DNA of 64,000 nucleotides from Bin55 sp964511425 (GTDB taxonomy: Bacteria > Pseudomonadota > Gammaproteobacteria > Pseudomonadales > Azotimanducaceae). Shown piece by piece: positions 27,034-35,157 of this stretch. Under the pieces are notes generated by a model. The model had not been told where the DNA came from. It made no database searches and saw nothing but the letters and a program-made list of their open reading frames with translations. Position 1 is the stretch's first letter. Each line of letters opens with the position of its first letter. Made by a program: the position numbers and the translations under genes. The DNA is taken from contig CAZEFI010000001.1 of NCBI GenBank assembly GCA_964511425.1, forward strand, positions 1 through 64,000, in the 5' to 3' direction.

Positions 27034-27339
27034 GTGCTCTTATAAACATACCTATACATTTGGGACTTATAGGGAATACTAAAAAAAGTGTAGCTTTCCT
27101 ACTTTTTGACGGTTCTTCGGAGTGGCCAACGCCAACGCTCCTCCCCGTCCAGATGCCCCAGTCCCCAAGGCCAAAATATTCAACGCCGCATTAGTATCTG
27201 TTTTTGTAGAGTCTCATGTGTTCTCGTAAAACCGCTATAGTAGGTACGGATTATGTTCATGGATGACCACACACAACTACAAAAAAAGGACTTATAGGGA
27301 TGATTACACAGCGTAGTTTATACTGTATATAATAACACT
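27034..27339. other. Intergenic region holding tnpB-family debris
   Basis: This 306-bp gene-free stretch between the secreted protein and tnpB holds, from left to right, an inverted 139-bp copy of a tnpB 3' end (27062-27200), about 85 bp without recognisable content, and the left terminal repeat of the intact tnpB element from 27288. TATAAT at 27328-27333 with TTACAC 18 bp upstream could be the tnpB promoter and would give a transcript starting about at the GTG start. Confidence 0.7.
27062..27200 (-). pseudogene. Orphan inverted tnpB 3' tail with element end
   Basis: The minus strand of this segment aligns without gaps to 28166-28304 of the intact element, with about 25 differences in 139 bases counted by eye (roughly 82 percent identical). 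It reads DTNAALNILALGTGASGRGGALALATPKNRQKVG, then KLHFF and a stop, against the tnpB tail DINAALNILASGIGASGRRG and onward. Many differences fall at third codon positions and the stop is at the same place, so this descends from a divergent tnpB copy that was once under selection. It ends with the same CTATAAGTCCC terminus. In known TnpB systems this part also encodes the guide-RNA scaffold. Confidence 0.85.
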
Positions 27340-28287
27340 GTGGTGCCTCGAGGACTCGCCGACCGACTAATACCGGGCACCAGAGGGTTCCCGAAATTCA
27401 AGAGTAAACGCGGCGATGACAGTTTCACTATCGGTTGGAACGTCAAAATAAAACCCTGTGGTCGAGATCAACAACTAAATATCCCCAAGGTCGGCTGGTT
27501 CGTTCTGAAACGCCGCAGCCACCCGTACCCAGATGCAAAACCGATTAACGCTACGGTTCGGCAGGAATGTGGTAAGTGGTACTGTTCGGTCACTTACGAA
27601 GTCGATCTTCCCGAGCAACGGGACAACGGCATCGCGGTAGGTATCGACCGAAACGTTGGACAAATTGGTGTGAGTACTGGTGAGATTATCGATCTACCCA
27701 ATACCCGTACGTTGGAGGCCAAAGTGAAACGTTACCAACGTATGATGGCGCGGCGGCAGAAGGGCTCTAATCGTCGGAAGAAAGCTCGGTATCTTTGCGC
27801 GAAAACCCAGCATAAATTAGCGAATCAGCGAGCAAATTGGTGTCACCAGACCTCCAGAGTACTGGCGAATACCGCCAGTGAGGTGGTCATCGAGGATCTG
27901 AATACTGAGGGCATGACAGCGAGTGCAAAAGGCACGGTCGATGAGCCCGGTAAGAAGGTCAAAGCAAAGAGTGGATTAAATCGGGAAATATTAAAGAGTG
28001 GCTGGCACCAATTAGCAATCTACTTAGGATATAAAACACATACTCTAACAAAAGTGTCAGCGCACTATACTTCGCAACAGTGCCATCAATGCGGACATAT
28101 TGATACCGAGAATCGCAAGACCCAAGCACAGTTTCAGTGCGTGTCTTGCGGACACAGTGGCAACGCAGACATCAATGCTGCGTTGAATATCTTGGCCTCC
28201 GGGATTGGGGCATCTGGACGGCGAGGAGCGTTAGCGTTAGTTACTCCAATGAACCGTCAAAAGGTAGGATACTTACACTTTGTGTAA
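27340..28287 (+). CDS. tnpB: TnpB / IS605 OrfB-type RNA-guided nuclease, N-terminally short
   Basis: A 315-residue TnpB-like protein. RuvC catalytic residues are all present: D103 in VGIDRNVGQIG, E185 in VVIEDLNTEGM and D277 in NADINAALNIL. A zinc ribbon (C248, C251, C267, C270 in CHQCGH and CVSCGH) lies between the last two, as in OrfB proteins. Typical TnpB proteins have about 80 more N-terminal residues before the GFPKFKSKR segment, which here starts at residue 16. The frame stops at 27301, inside the element end, so no longer form is encoded. The start is GTG (27340 or 27343) without a ribosome site; a TATAAT box ends 7 bp upstream. It may be inactive or mechanistically altered. Confidence 0.88.
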   Translation: MVPRGLADRLIPGTRGFPKFKSKRGDDSFTIGWNVKIKPCGRDQQLNIPKVGWFVLKRRSHPYPDAKPINATVRQECGKWYCSVTYEVDLPEQRDNGIAVGIDRNVGQIGVSTGEIIDLPNTRTLEAKVKRYQRMMARRQKGSNRRKKARYLCAKTQHKLANQRANWCHQTSRVLANTASEVVIEDLNTEGMTASAKGTVDEPGKKVKAKSGLNREILKSGWHQLAIYLGYKTHTLTKVSAHYTSQQCHQCGHIDTENRKTQAQFQCVSCGHSGNADINAALNILASGIGASGRRGALALVTPMNRQKVGYLHFV

Positions 28288-28304
28288 TCATCTCTATAAG
28301 TCCC
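28166..28304 (+). ncRNA. Predicted omega-RNA scaffold region at the tnpB 3' end
   Basis: In characterised TnpB systems the guide (omega) RNA is transcribed from the 3' end of tnpB through the right element end, with the guide read from flanking DNA. The part conserved in the inverted copy at 27062-27200 is exactly this region and ends at TCCC (28301-28304), so a guide would begin near 28305. The assignment rests on homology of position only; I did not derive a secondary structure. Confidence 0.45.
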
Positions 28305-28417
28305 TAAAATAAACTCAATATCATGTGCTCAGGAAGTCGATGGAACCAACCTTTTTATGACTCCACGTCGGACCCAGAAATAAACCGCCGAGGCATTTCC
28401 TAATAAGTGTATGTAAC

Positions 28418-29284
28418 GTGAAACCAGTCTCAATCACTTCGCCCTATACGGACGCGAAACCCCAGCGTGACGCACACATCGTCGACGTTTTGATTGAAGA
28501 ACGGGCAGTCAATCTGATGCAACGCCCAACGACGTGGCGGCTCATTCGCACCCTTGGCGATGGCATTCTGGGGTACAAAAAAGCAATTCGCATGGCCGAT
28601 GAGATTGCTCCACTGCGAGGACGCGAAACATTCGATTACATGTCGGATTTACTGAAGTTGAAACTTACAGTAAAAGGCTTGGAATACGTCCCAAAAACTG
28701 GTGCTACCATCCTAACACCCAACCATCCGGCCGGAATCGCCGACGGTATTGCAGTTTACGATGCGCTCAAACACATTCGAGATGACATCATCTTTGTAGC
28801 AAATCGAGATGCTATTAGAGCGTCACCAGGCTTAAGTGACACTATTATTCCTGTTGAATGGCGCGATGAAATGCGAACGGCGACGCGAAATCGAGAGACG
28901 ATCAGTGCCCTGATTCGAGCAATCAAGAGTGAACGATTGGTGGTGATTTTCCCGTCCGGACGACTCGCTCGTCCAACAATCAAAGGTTTACAGGAGCGAG
29001 CGTGGCAAATCACAGCATTAAATCTAGCACAAAAGTATCAAATTGATGTGCTACCGATGCACATCAAGGGTCGCAACACTTTCTTGTATTATCTCAGTTG
29101 GTACATTAATTCAGAACTGAAAGACATAACGATCTTCCGAGAACTATTACACAAAACTGGGCAACGATATACACTCAACATAGGTGAGCCGTTTCGCGTC
29201 TACGGAGATGTATCCGAACAAACAGAAAAACTGCGTTCCTGGGTTTTGACTGAACTAAAAGACGGAAATACTAAGTTTCGATAA
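28418..29284 (+). CDS. PlsC-type 1-acyl-glycerol-3-phosphate acyltransferase family protein
   Basis: A 288-residue acyltransferase of the PlsC/hemolysin-like family that probably transfers an acyl group to a lysophospholipid or related acceptor. The catalytic motif is ILTPNHPAGIADG (NHPxGIxDG form), followed by IIFVANRDAIRA, the acceptor-binding VVIFPSGRLARPT, and VLPMHIKGRNTFLYYL. Residues 1-80 form an N-terminal extension with no recognised domain. The start is GTG at 28418. The stop overlaps the convergent downstream gene by 14 bp. The exact acceptor cannot be told from sequence. Confidence 0.85.
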   Translation: MKPVSITSPYTDAKPQRDAHIVDVLIEERAVNLMQRPTTWRLIRTLGDGILGYKKAIRMADEIAPLRGRETFDYMSDLLKLKLTVKGLEYVPKTGATILTPNHPAGIADGIAVYDALKHIRDDIIFVANRDAIRASPGLSDTIIPVEWRDEMRTATRNRETISALIRAIKSERLVVIFPSGRLARPTIKGLQERAWQITALNLAQKYQIDVLPMHIKGRNTFLYYLSWYINSELKDITIFRELLHKTGQRYTLNIGEPFRVYGDVSEQTEKLRSWVLTELKDGNTKFR

Positions 29285-30017
29285 ACGGATACACCGTTTT
29301 AAACTCTTTTTTAGAACAACTTTCACGAATGTCTAGTGGACCGTCACGTACGGGTTCTAATCCAATTTCTTGAACCTGCTCAGCAGCTCCGAATTCGGAG
29401 CGACCGCGTACATATTCGATTGCAATTTCACCGTTTTCAATAATTCGATAGAAACTCTTGGCTTTTTTTGCGTGGACGCGCCCGTAGAGTCTGCCCTGGG
29501 GTAGTACCAAAATGTTTGGAGCAAATCGATGTCCTCCTAAGTGACTGCATTGCCACACTTGATCGATCGATAATTTGTGCAATACTTTCCAAGTACGATA
29601 TCCAAATGTCGCGCAACATTTGTCTCGTGTACCATGAGTACAAATGAAGTACATATTCGATAAGACTCGTTCGCCCTCCGATTTGTGAACATCCAGATCG
29701 AGTATGTCGTCGTACGAACGCACCATATGATGTCGTAGAGTACCCTGCTCAGCGACGTACAAACTGTATGCCGAACGCTTATTGCGGTCTCTGCGAATCA
29801 TCTGTACCCGCGGAAAACGTCCGTTGTCACGAAGCGACGTGACAGTACGCTCTAACCAATGTTGAACCTCAGTGGGTAGCTTGTTCGTATCGATAGGATC
29901 ACGAGTCCACATTTCTGGGTACTCGAGCAGCAGCCAAAAGTCGACACGTGGCGCTGTCCCTCGCATACTTTCGCCCAATGCTAACGAATATTCCGAGCAA
30001 GAATGTTCTTCACTCAT
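29271..30017 (-). CDS. Sucrase/ferredoxin-like family protein (thioredoxin-fold)
   Basis: A 248-residue protein of the sucraseferredoxin-like family. Signature segments: CSEYSLALGESMRGTAPRVDFWLLLEYP at the N-terminus, CTHGTRDKCCATFGYRTWKVL in the middle and VWQCSHLGGHRFAPNILVLPQGRLYGRV after it. The CxxHxGG-type motif and paired cysteines resemble thioredoxin-like [2Fe-2S] ferredoxins, so an iron-sulfur cluster is likely. The family includes yeast Apd1. The biological partner is unknown. The gene overlaps the acyltransferase gene tail to tail. Confidence 0.85.
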   Translation of the reverse strand: MSEEHSCSEYSLALGESMRGTAPRVDFWLLLEYPEMWTRDPIDTNKLPTEVQHWLERTVTSLRDNGRFPRVQMIRRDRNKRSAYSLYVAEQGTLRHHMVRSYDDILDLDVHKSEGERVLSNMYFICTHGTRDKCCATFGYRTWKVLHKLSIDQVWQCSHLGGHRFAPNILVLPQGRLYGRVHAKKAKSFYRIIENGEIAIEYVRGRSEFGAAEQVQEIGLEPVRDGPLDIRESCSKKEFKTVYPFIET

Positions 30018-30262
30018 TATGAATGTAACAAGTCCTCTAATTCACTTCCGTGGTAACGATTGTTTAGCATCATCGTACGAGAATTGTAGTAAAAATAGTT
30101 GATACATAACAACCACCATATTTGTGGTAATTGACACAACGTATAACATTGGTACAGAGCTTCTACCGCCTTCGGTCTTCGAACTTACCCATCGAGATGA
30201 CCTGAAAGTGGGTGTCTAGAATTTCGCTACATCTACGGACCACTTTTTTGTAATTAACCTGC

Positions 30263-31027
30263 TTGAAACAAATGAAACAAGTTACTTGCTGCGTACTGCT
30301 CATTGGAAACGAGTTACTCTCCGGTCGAACTCGAGAATCAAATTTGCAGTACATCGCTAAATACTTAAACGGTAGAGGAATTAATGTGATTGAAGCGCGC
30401 GTAATACCCGACGATCACAAAGTTATTGCCAATACCATTAATGCGGTGCGCACAAACCACGACTATGTTTTCACCACGGGAGGTATAGGTCCAACGCATG
30501 ACGATATTACCGCTGAGAGCGTTGCGCTTGCGTTTGATGTTCCGCTAGTAGTTAACGAAACCATTGCCAACAGAATCAAAAAACAAAGTGCTCCGGAGAG
30601 GACGATCACAAGTCGACTACGGATGGCTCGTATACCACGCGGCGCTCAGCTCATAGAAAACTTAACCGGAGGTCCGCAAGGTTTCTTCCTTGAAAATGTG
30701 TACGTTATGGCAGGAATTCCAAGTGTACTTCAAGCCATGTTGCCAACAATCCATCTCGTCAGCGGCACGACCGTTCGCTCTTGTAGCCTAGAAGTCCCCT
30801 TAGGAGAGAGTCACATCGCTCACGAATTAACCGAAGTCCAGAATACTTTCCCGGAGATTGAAATCGGGAGTTATCCATTCTCTCGTGCAGGCGTATACGG
30901 AACCTCAATTGTGTTCAGAGGGACCGATACCGACATGCTTCGAGCTGCTACTGAGACAACCAAACAAGCCATTGAAGAACTTGGTTCACGTCCTACCTCG
31001 GAAGAGTTTGACTGGGACACCAATTAA
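30263..31027 (+). CDS. CinA-N / MoaB-like molybdopterin-binding domain protein
   Basis: A 254-residue protein with the competence/damage-inducible CinA N-terminal (MoCF_biosynth) fold: CCVLLIGNELLSGRTRESNLQYIAKYLNGRGINV, VFTTGGIGPTHDDITAESVALAF, and LTGGPQGFFLENVYVMAGIPSVLQAML. It lacks the C-terminal CinA amidase (PncC) domain and matches the stand-alone form common in proteobacteria. In the CinA family this domain can have ADP-ribose pyrophosphatase activity; here the role is unassigned. The 245 bp upstream contains no second gene and no structure I can name. ATG start at 30263, with another ATG four codons later. Confidence 0.85.
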   Translation: MKQMKQVTCCVLLIGNELLSGRTRESNLQYIAKYLNGRGINVIEARVIPDDHKVIANTINAVRTNHDYVFTTGGIGPTHDDITAESVALAFDVPLVVNETIANRIKKQSAPERTITSRLRMARIPRGAQLIENLTGGPQGFFLENVYVMAGIPSVLQAMLPTIHLVSGTTVRSCSLEVPLGESHIAHELTEVQNTFPEIEIGSYPFSRAGVYGTSIVFRGTDTDMLRAATETTKQAIEELGSRPTSEEFDWDTN

Positions 31028-31054
31028 CCCACTAACACGATAGAAAAACCTCGG

Positions 31055-31894
31055 TTACGAAATATAGTCAGTCCCTTTCAGTAAGTACTCGACTACCTTA
31101 CTGGTCGGTACATTTTCCTTGTCCTTTAGTGTTGCCATGCGTGAATAAATCTCGGACGCTGCCTCATGGAAGCCAGATGATAATCCAGCAACGTTAAAGG
31201 TTATCGCAATTTCTTCCATTTCGGGTGCAAAACGCCATGCCTTACGGCTTGTACCAGGTCCCATGCGTTCCGATCGATCCCACAGCGACTGTTGCGACCG
31301 AGCCCACTCCTCACGTAGCACATCGGTGACACAATAGTGTTCAGCTAACGCTCGAATACCCAAGATCAGAGCCGCGGTCCCTTTTGTGTAAGCTGCGTAG
31401 CACATCTTCACCGCAGATGCCGCGAGCGGATTGCCGTGAACTACCTCTGCTTGTACGCGAGTGGAATCGAACATATCTGCCACAAGCTTTGCGTTAGGTC
31501 CCGATAAATACAACCGAGTATGTCCACCGACGCTCGGTGGCGGCCCAACGATCCCACCGTCTATATAACGCTCGCCAAAAATCTCAAGCAAGCTCTGCGC
31601 GGTCGTAGGGGCAATCGCGTTAGCATCACAATACATACCAGTAAATTCAGTTTGTGCCACAGCTTGGCCTACTTCAACCGCATTCTCCGGCGGACAAACC
31701 GAAAACACTATTTCAATTTGGTTCACTATATCTCTTAAGCTAGTTACTCGCGTCAATCGGTTCTGCGTTGCACGCACAGTGGTGGCCGGTGACCGGTTTT
31801 CAGCGACCCAATACACGAGATGACCGTTTTCCACTAAATTGCAACCCAAAGACGAACCCATCGCACCAGGATGTAAGAGCAATACGTTTGCCAT
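31055..31894 (-). CDS. NAD(P)-dependent beta-hydroxyacid dehydrogenase-like protein (DUF1932 type)
   Basis: A 279-residue two-domain dehydrogenase-like protein. The N-terminal dinucleotide-binding part begins ANVLLLHPGAMGSSLGCNLVENGHLVYW, with GAMG in the position of GxGxxG, then EIVFSVCPPENAVEV and YCDANAIAPTTAQSLLEIF, YIDGGIVGPPP. The helical C-terminal domain contains ALILGIRALAEHY and a glycine-poor substrate-binding region like DUF1932 proteins. The catalytic lysine of the 3-hydroxyisobutyrate dehydrogenase family would fall in SAVKMCYAAYTKG. Substrate unknown. It is convergent with the CinA-like gene. Confidence 0.85.
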   Translation of the reverse strand: MANVLLLHPGAMGSSLGCNLVENGHLVYWVAENRSPATTVRATQNRLTRVTSLRDIVNQIEIVFSVCPPENAVEVGQAVAQTEFTGMYCDANAIAPTTAQSLLEIFGERYIDGGIVGPPPSVGGHTRLYLSGPNAKLVADMFDSTRVQAEVVHGNPLAASAVKMCYAAYTKGTAALILGIRALAEHYCVTDVLREEWARSQQSLWDRSERMGPGTSRKAWRFAPEMEEIAITFNVAGLSSGFHEAASEIYSRMATLKDKENVPTSKVVEYLLKGTDYIS

Positions 31895-31958
31895 CAGAGT
31901 CTGCCCCCGTTTTTCATGATTTTTATACTCCGTAGTGATGTCGCTACGTCAATCGTAG

Positions 31959-33080
31959 CTAATCCCAAAGATCAGCTACTTCGTTCCTTCGACGAAACAA
32001 GTCAGTACGCAGAGACGAAGACGAGAACTCTTCAGTCGCATGTGTCCCAGAAGGTAAGAACAAACCAAATTTTTTTCTTGCCAATCGAAACCTCTTTCGA
32101 ATTAGCTCAGCGAACACTCCCGTACCTGTCATGCGTTCCCCAAACTCCGAACCACAAAGTTTGCCATTGTGCACTTCGCGTACTTGATTGAGAACACGAT
32201 CAGCTTTTAACGGATAATGCTGTCGAAGCCAAGCCTCAAATAAGTCTGCTACTTCTAGGGGAAGACGTAGTATTACATAGCTAGCAAATTGCGCACCAAC
32301 GTGAGCACTTTGTGCTAGAATTTCTTCCATCTCGTGGTCATTCAGAGCAGGAATTATGGGCGCGACCATAACACCTACTGGGACCGTTCCATTTGCCAAT
32401 TCACGAATCATCCGTAATCTTGCCGCAGGTGACGCGGTGCGAGGTTCTAATTTGGTTTTTAACTCATTCCGCAATGTAGTAACACTAACTGCTACTGAGA
32501 CTAGTCCCAAACTAGCAAGCTCCTTAAGAATATCGAGATCGCGCAAAATCAGTACACCTTTGGTGACAATCGACACTGGGTTTCGGAACTCAAGACAAGT
32601 CTCTAGTAGCTTGCGTGTTATAGCCAGTTTCTTTTCTGCTGGTTGATATGGATCAGTATTGGTACCTAACGCGATGGGTTCACAAACATAGGATGGTTTA
32701 CAAAATGACTCACGTAACCGTTTTTCAGGTTCGGTTTTGTAGAAGATCTTCGTCTCAAAATCAAGGCCGGGTGAAAGATCGAGGTACGCGTGGGTGGGGC
32801 GCGCGTAACAATATATACACCCATGTTCACATCCTTTGTATGGATTAATCGATTGTGAAAAAGGAATGTCAGGAGATTGATTCGTTGTTATTATTTTGGC
32901 TGTTTTATCTGGTCGTAACTCGGTGTCTGGTGCGCAATCAAGGTTTTCCAATCGAAGTTCATTGAGTGTCGACCATCCATCATCCGCTAGCTCTACCTCT
33001 GACCGGAGATATCTAGATGCAGGATTCTTCGTCGCGCCTCGACCTTTTATAGACTGAGATTTATTCAAGATATTCGCCAT
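31959..33080 (-). CDS. PA0069-family radical SAM protein
   Basis: A 373-residue radical SAM protein related to Pseudomonas PA0069 and to SplB-like proteins. The cluster motif is CEHGCIYCYARPTHAYLDLSPGLDFE (Cx3Cx2C), with the DFETKIFYK continuation characteristic of the group. PIALGTNTDPYQPAEKKLAITR and VSVTTLRNELKTKLEPRTASPAARLRMIREL are also typical. The function of the family is unproven. The N-terminal 60 residues are basic and probably flexible (KGRGATKNPASRYL). It lies 64 bp downstream of the dehydrogenase-like gene on the same strand. Confidence 0.9.
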   Translation of the reverse strand: MANILNKSQSIKGRGATKNPASRYLRSEVELADDGWSTLNELRLENLDCAPDTELRPDKTAKIITTNQSPDIPFSQSINPYKGCEHGCIYCYARPTHAYLDLSPGLDFETKIFYKTEPEKRLRESFCKPSYVCEPIALGTNTDPYQPAEKKLAITRKLLETCLEFRNPVSIVTKGVLILRDLDILKELASLGLVSVAVSVTTLRNELKTKLEPRTASPAARLRMIRELANGTVPVGVMVAPIIPALNDHEMEEILAQSAHVGAQFASYVILRLPLEVADLFEAWLRQHYPLKADRVLNQVREVHNGKLCGSEFGERMTGTGVFAELIRKRFRLARKKFGLFLPSGTHATEEFSSSSLRTDLFRRRNEVADLWD

Positions 33081-33318
33081 TCCGAGAAGCTTCGTGCAGA
33101 CACTCTTTGCTCACGTTCAATCTACATTCTAGGTCTGCTCAAAACATTAGTAACCGACCCGCATTAACGGAGTTTCCGCGGTATAAATTGACGAGAACGA
33201 CGATCTGTTGCTGTGGTTAATTGGTTGGGGACTTTTTTAGTGTACGACTGTCGATAAACGTAATTAACTCCGAGTTCGTTGGTGTACGTAACAAAGTACA
33301 AACTCTTAGGAATATTCG

Positions 33319-33657
33319 ATGAGTAGACTCGACGAATTACCCGGTAATTACACGCTGACGCCGCATGCACAGAGAGCCGCGCAGCAGCGCGGAATCAAAC
33401 TCCAACCCGTCCAATGTGTGCTTTACAATACCGATGTTCGTAACCATCGGGGCGAGGGCAAGATGTCCTTTGCGATCAGCAAGAAAAAGATGAAACAATT
33501 ACGATCTCAAGGATACCCGTCGAAAATAATCGAAGGTTCAAGTTCGATTGTAGTACTTGGCGAACCAATGGAAAAGAAAGTAATCTCAGTGTGGCACAGT
33601 TGTCGAAAATCGAATCGACGCGACTACAAACAGAACCGCACCTATTCGGTGCGATAA
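33319..33657 (+). CDS. Small DUF4258-like protein
   Basis: A 112-residue basic protein. TPHAQRAAQQRGI near residue 14, a turn at VLYNTDVRNHRGEGKMSFAISKK, and SSIVVLGEPMEKKVISVWH resemble DUF4258 proteins, which have a RelE-like fold and are often annotated as possible toxins. No antitoxin-sized gene is adjacent, so a toxin-antitoxin module is not supported. The C-terminal KSNRRDYKQNRTYSVR is strongly basic and could bind nucleic acid. The match is by eye and moderate. Confidence 0.6.
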   Translation: MSRLDELPGNYTLTPHAQRAAQQRGIKLQPVQCVLYNTDVRNHRGEGKMSFAISKKKMKQLRSQGYPSKIIEGSSSIVVLGEPMEKKVISVWHSCRKSNRRDYKQNRTYSVR

Positions 33658-33777
33658 ACCTCTAGAATCATCTAAACAACTTTACCATTAATACCACAAA
33701 ATTCTTTTGTACCCAATGCTACAATATTGATATCGCACGCACTATAAAAGAAGCGAATATTGTTTGAAGGATCTACG

Positions 33778-35154
33778 GTGATCAAATTTTCAGAATCGCG
33801 CGCGAGCCCACGCGTTTTACTCGCACTCGGGTTTGTAATTCTCGCATCGTCCCAGGTATTTGCAAATGAAGTTCGCGTGCTGACGGTTGAAGGCGCGATT
33901 GGTCCAGCAACCGCCCACCACATCACTAATGTTTTAGAAAATGCTGCCAAAGACGAGGTCGAATTGGTGGTTATTCAACTTGATACACCAGGAGGACTGG
34001 TAGACTCGTTGCGCGCAATAGTTCAAGACATATTGTCATCCCCCATACCCGTCTGCACCTATGTTTATCCAAACGGTGCGCGAGCTGCGAGTGCTGGCAC
34101 TTACCTTTCGTACGCCAGCCACATTTCCGCTATGTGCCCGGTATCGAACATTGGTTCTAGTACTCCAGTTTCGATGGGATCTACACCCAATAACGTTCCT
34201 GGAATCCCAGGAACATCCGACCCAACAGATGAATCAGAAGACCCGAAAGACGAGACTTCGAACGAGCCGACAGCCATGGATCAAAAGATCATGGAAGACT
34301 CGGTAGCCTACATTAAAAGTTTAGCGGAACTTCGGGGTCGAAATGTGGAATGGGCGGAAAAAACAGTGCGGGAAGCAGCCAATTTAACTGCCTCAGAGGC
34401 ATTGGAAATAAACGTAACAGACTACGTTGCCGAGGACTTAGCCGACCTGCTAAATCAGATCCATGGCGTCACAATCAACAATGTGGAGGGGAACGCCGTT
34501 ACTTTGGACACTGCAGACGCCTTGGTTGTGGAAGTAAAAACTGATTGGGTGTACGAATTCTTAAAAATCATCACTAATCCAAACGTCGCATACTTGCTAC
34601 TTATTGTCGGTATCAATGCAATCATTATCGAACTCTACAATCCAGGTTTGGGTGGGGCTGGCATCCTTGGCATCATATGCTTAGTCTTAGGTGCGTACGC
34701 GTTGCATCTCTTACCCATAAACTATGCTGGGTTAGCGTTATTGGTAGTCGGTGTAATTATGTTTGTTGCTGAAGCTATTACGCCATCGTATGGAGTTTTT
34801 GGACTCGGAGGAATCGTCGCGTTCGTCACAGGTTCGTTGCTCCTCTACAATACGGATATTCCTGCATTCCAAATTTCATTTGCTGTAGTGGGAGCGATTT
34901 CCACAGTCACCGCGCTACTCATGATTTTTGTCATCCGTACTGCATTAAAACAACGGAAACAAGGTCCAGAATCGGGATTGGATGCTTTGATCGGAAAAGA
35001 AGCTCGCGTGGTTGCCGATTTCACCGAGGAAGGAAGAGTGTTCACCGAAGGTGAGACCTGGGCAGCAACAGCCGAAGTACCGCTTGCGCAAAATGAGAAA
35101 GTTATTGTCCGAGCGGTCGATGGACTTACTTTAAAAGTTGAGAGGATAACATAA
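33778..35154 (+). CDS. nfeD: NfeD family membrane serine protease (long form)
   Basis: Membrane-bound ClpP-class protease expected to process the partner slipin. A signal or anchor helix (VLLALGFVILASSQVFA) precedes the protease domain: VVIQLDTPGGLVDSLRAIVQDIL, the GARAASAGTYLSYASHISAMCP region with the catalytic serine, and MEDSVAYIKSLAELRGRNVEWAEK with the lysine. Between these lies an acidic Pro/Ser-rich insertion (about 35 residues). Several TM helices follow from about residue 260 (VAYLLLIVGINAIIIELYNPG) and a soluble OB-fold NfeD domain ends the protein. I prefer the GTG at 33778; the frame extends to a TTG at 33760. The slipin gene follows 3 bp later, the standard partnership. Confidence 0.92.
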   Translation: MIKFSESRASPRVLLALGFVILASSQVFANEVRVLTVEGAIGPATAHHITNVLENAAKDEVELVVIQLDTPGGLVDSLRAIVQDILSSPIPVCTYVYPNGARAASAGTYLSYASHISAMCPVSNIGSSTPVSMGSTPNNVPGIPGTSDPTDESEDPKDETSNEPTAMDQKIMEDSVAYIKSLAELRGRNVEWAEKTVREAANLTASEALEINVTDYVAEDLADLLNQIHGVTINNVEGNAVTLDTADALVVEVKTDWVYEFLKIITNPNVAYLLLIVGINAIIIELYNPGLGGAGILGIICLVLGAYALHLLPINYAGLALLVVGVIMFVAEAITPSYGVFGLGGIVAFVTGSLLLYNTDIPAFQISFAVVGAISTVTALLMIFVIRTALKQRKQGPESGLDALIGKEARVVADFTEEGRVFTEGETWAATAEVPLAQNEKVIVRAVDGLTLKVERIT

Positions 35155-35157
35155 ACA

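Larger units (their letters stand above)
27288..28304 (+). mobile_element. tnpB-only insertion element with near-perfect terminal inverted repeats
   Basis: The element is bounded by GGACTTATAGGGATGATT at 27288-27305 and its near-exact inverse AATCATCTCTATAAGTCC at 28286-28303 (17 of 18 match). Only one gene, tnpB, fits between them; there is no tnpA. The terminal inverted repeats are unexpected for IS200/IS605-type elements, which normally have subterminal hairpins. The same terminus recurs at 27062-27075 and partly at 46670-46679. Boundaries are inferred from these repeats; I did not see a convincing target-site duplication at the inner ends. Confidence 0.7.

Noticed and set aside
30018..30262. 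Possible structured leader RNA before the CinA-like gene
   Set aside because: Only short, unconvincing stems were found, and no known riboswitch core was recognised.
33319..33657. Toxin-antitoxin module around the DUF4258-like gene
   Set aside because: No partner ORF of antitoxin size lies on either side; the neighbours are a divergent radical SAM gene and nfeD.
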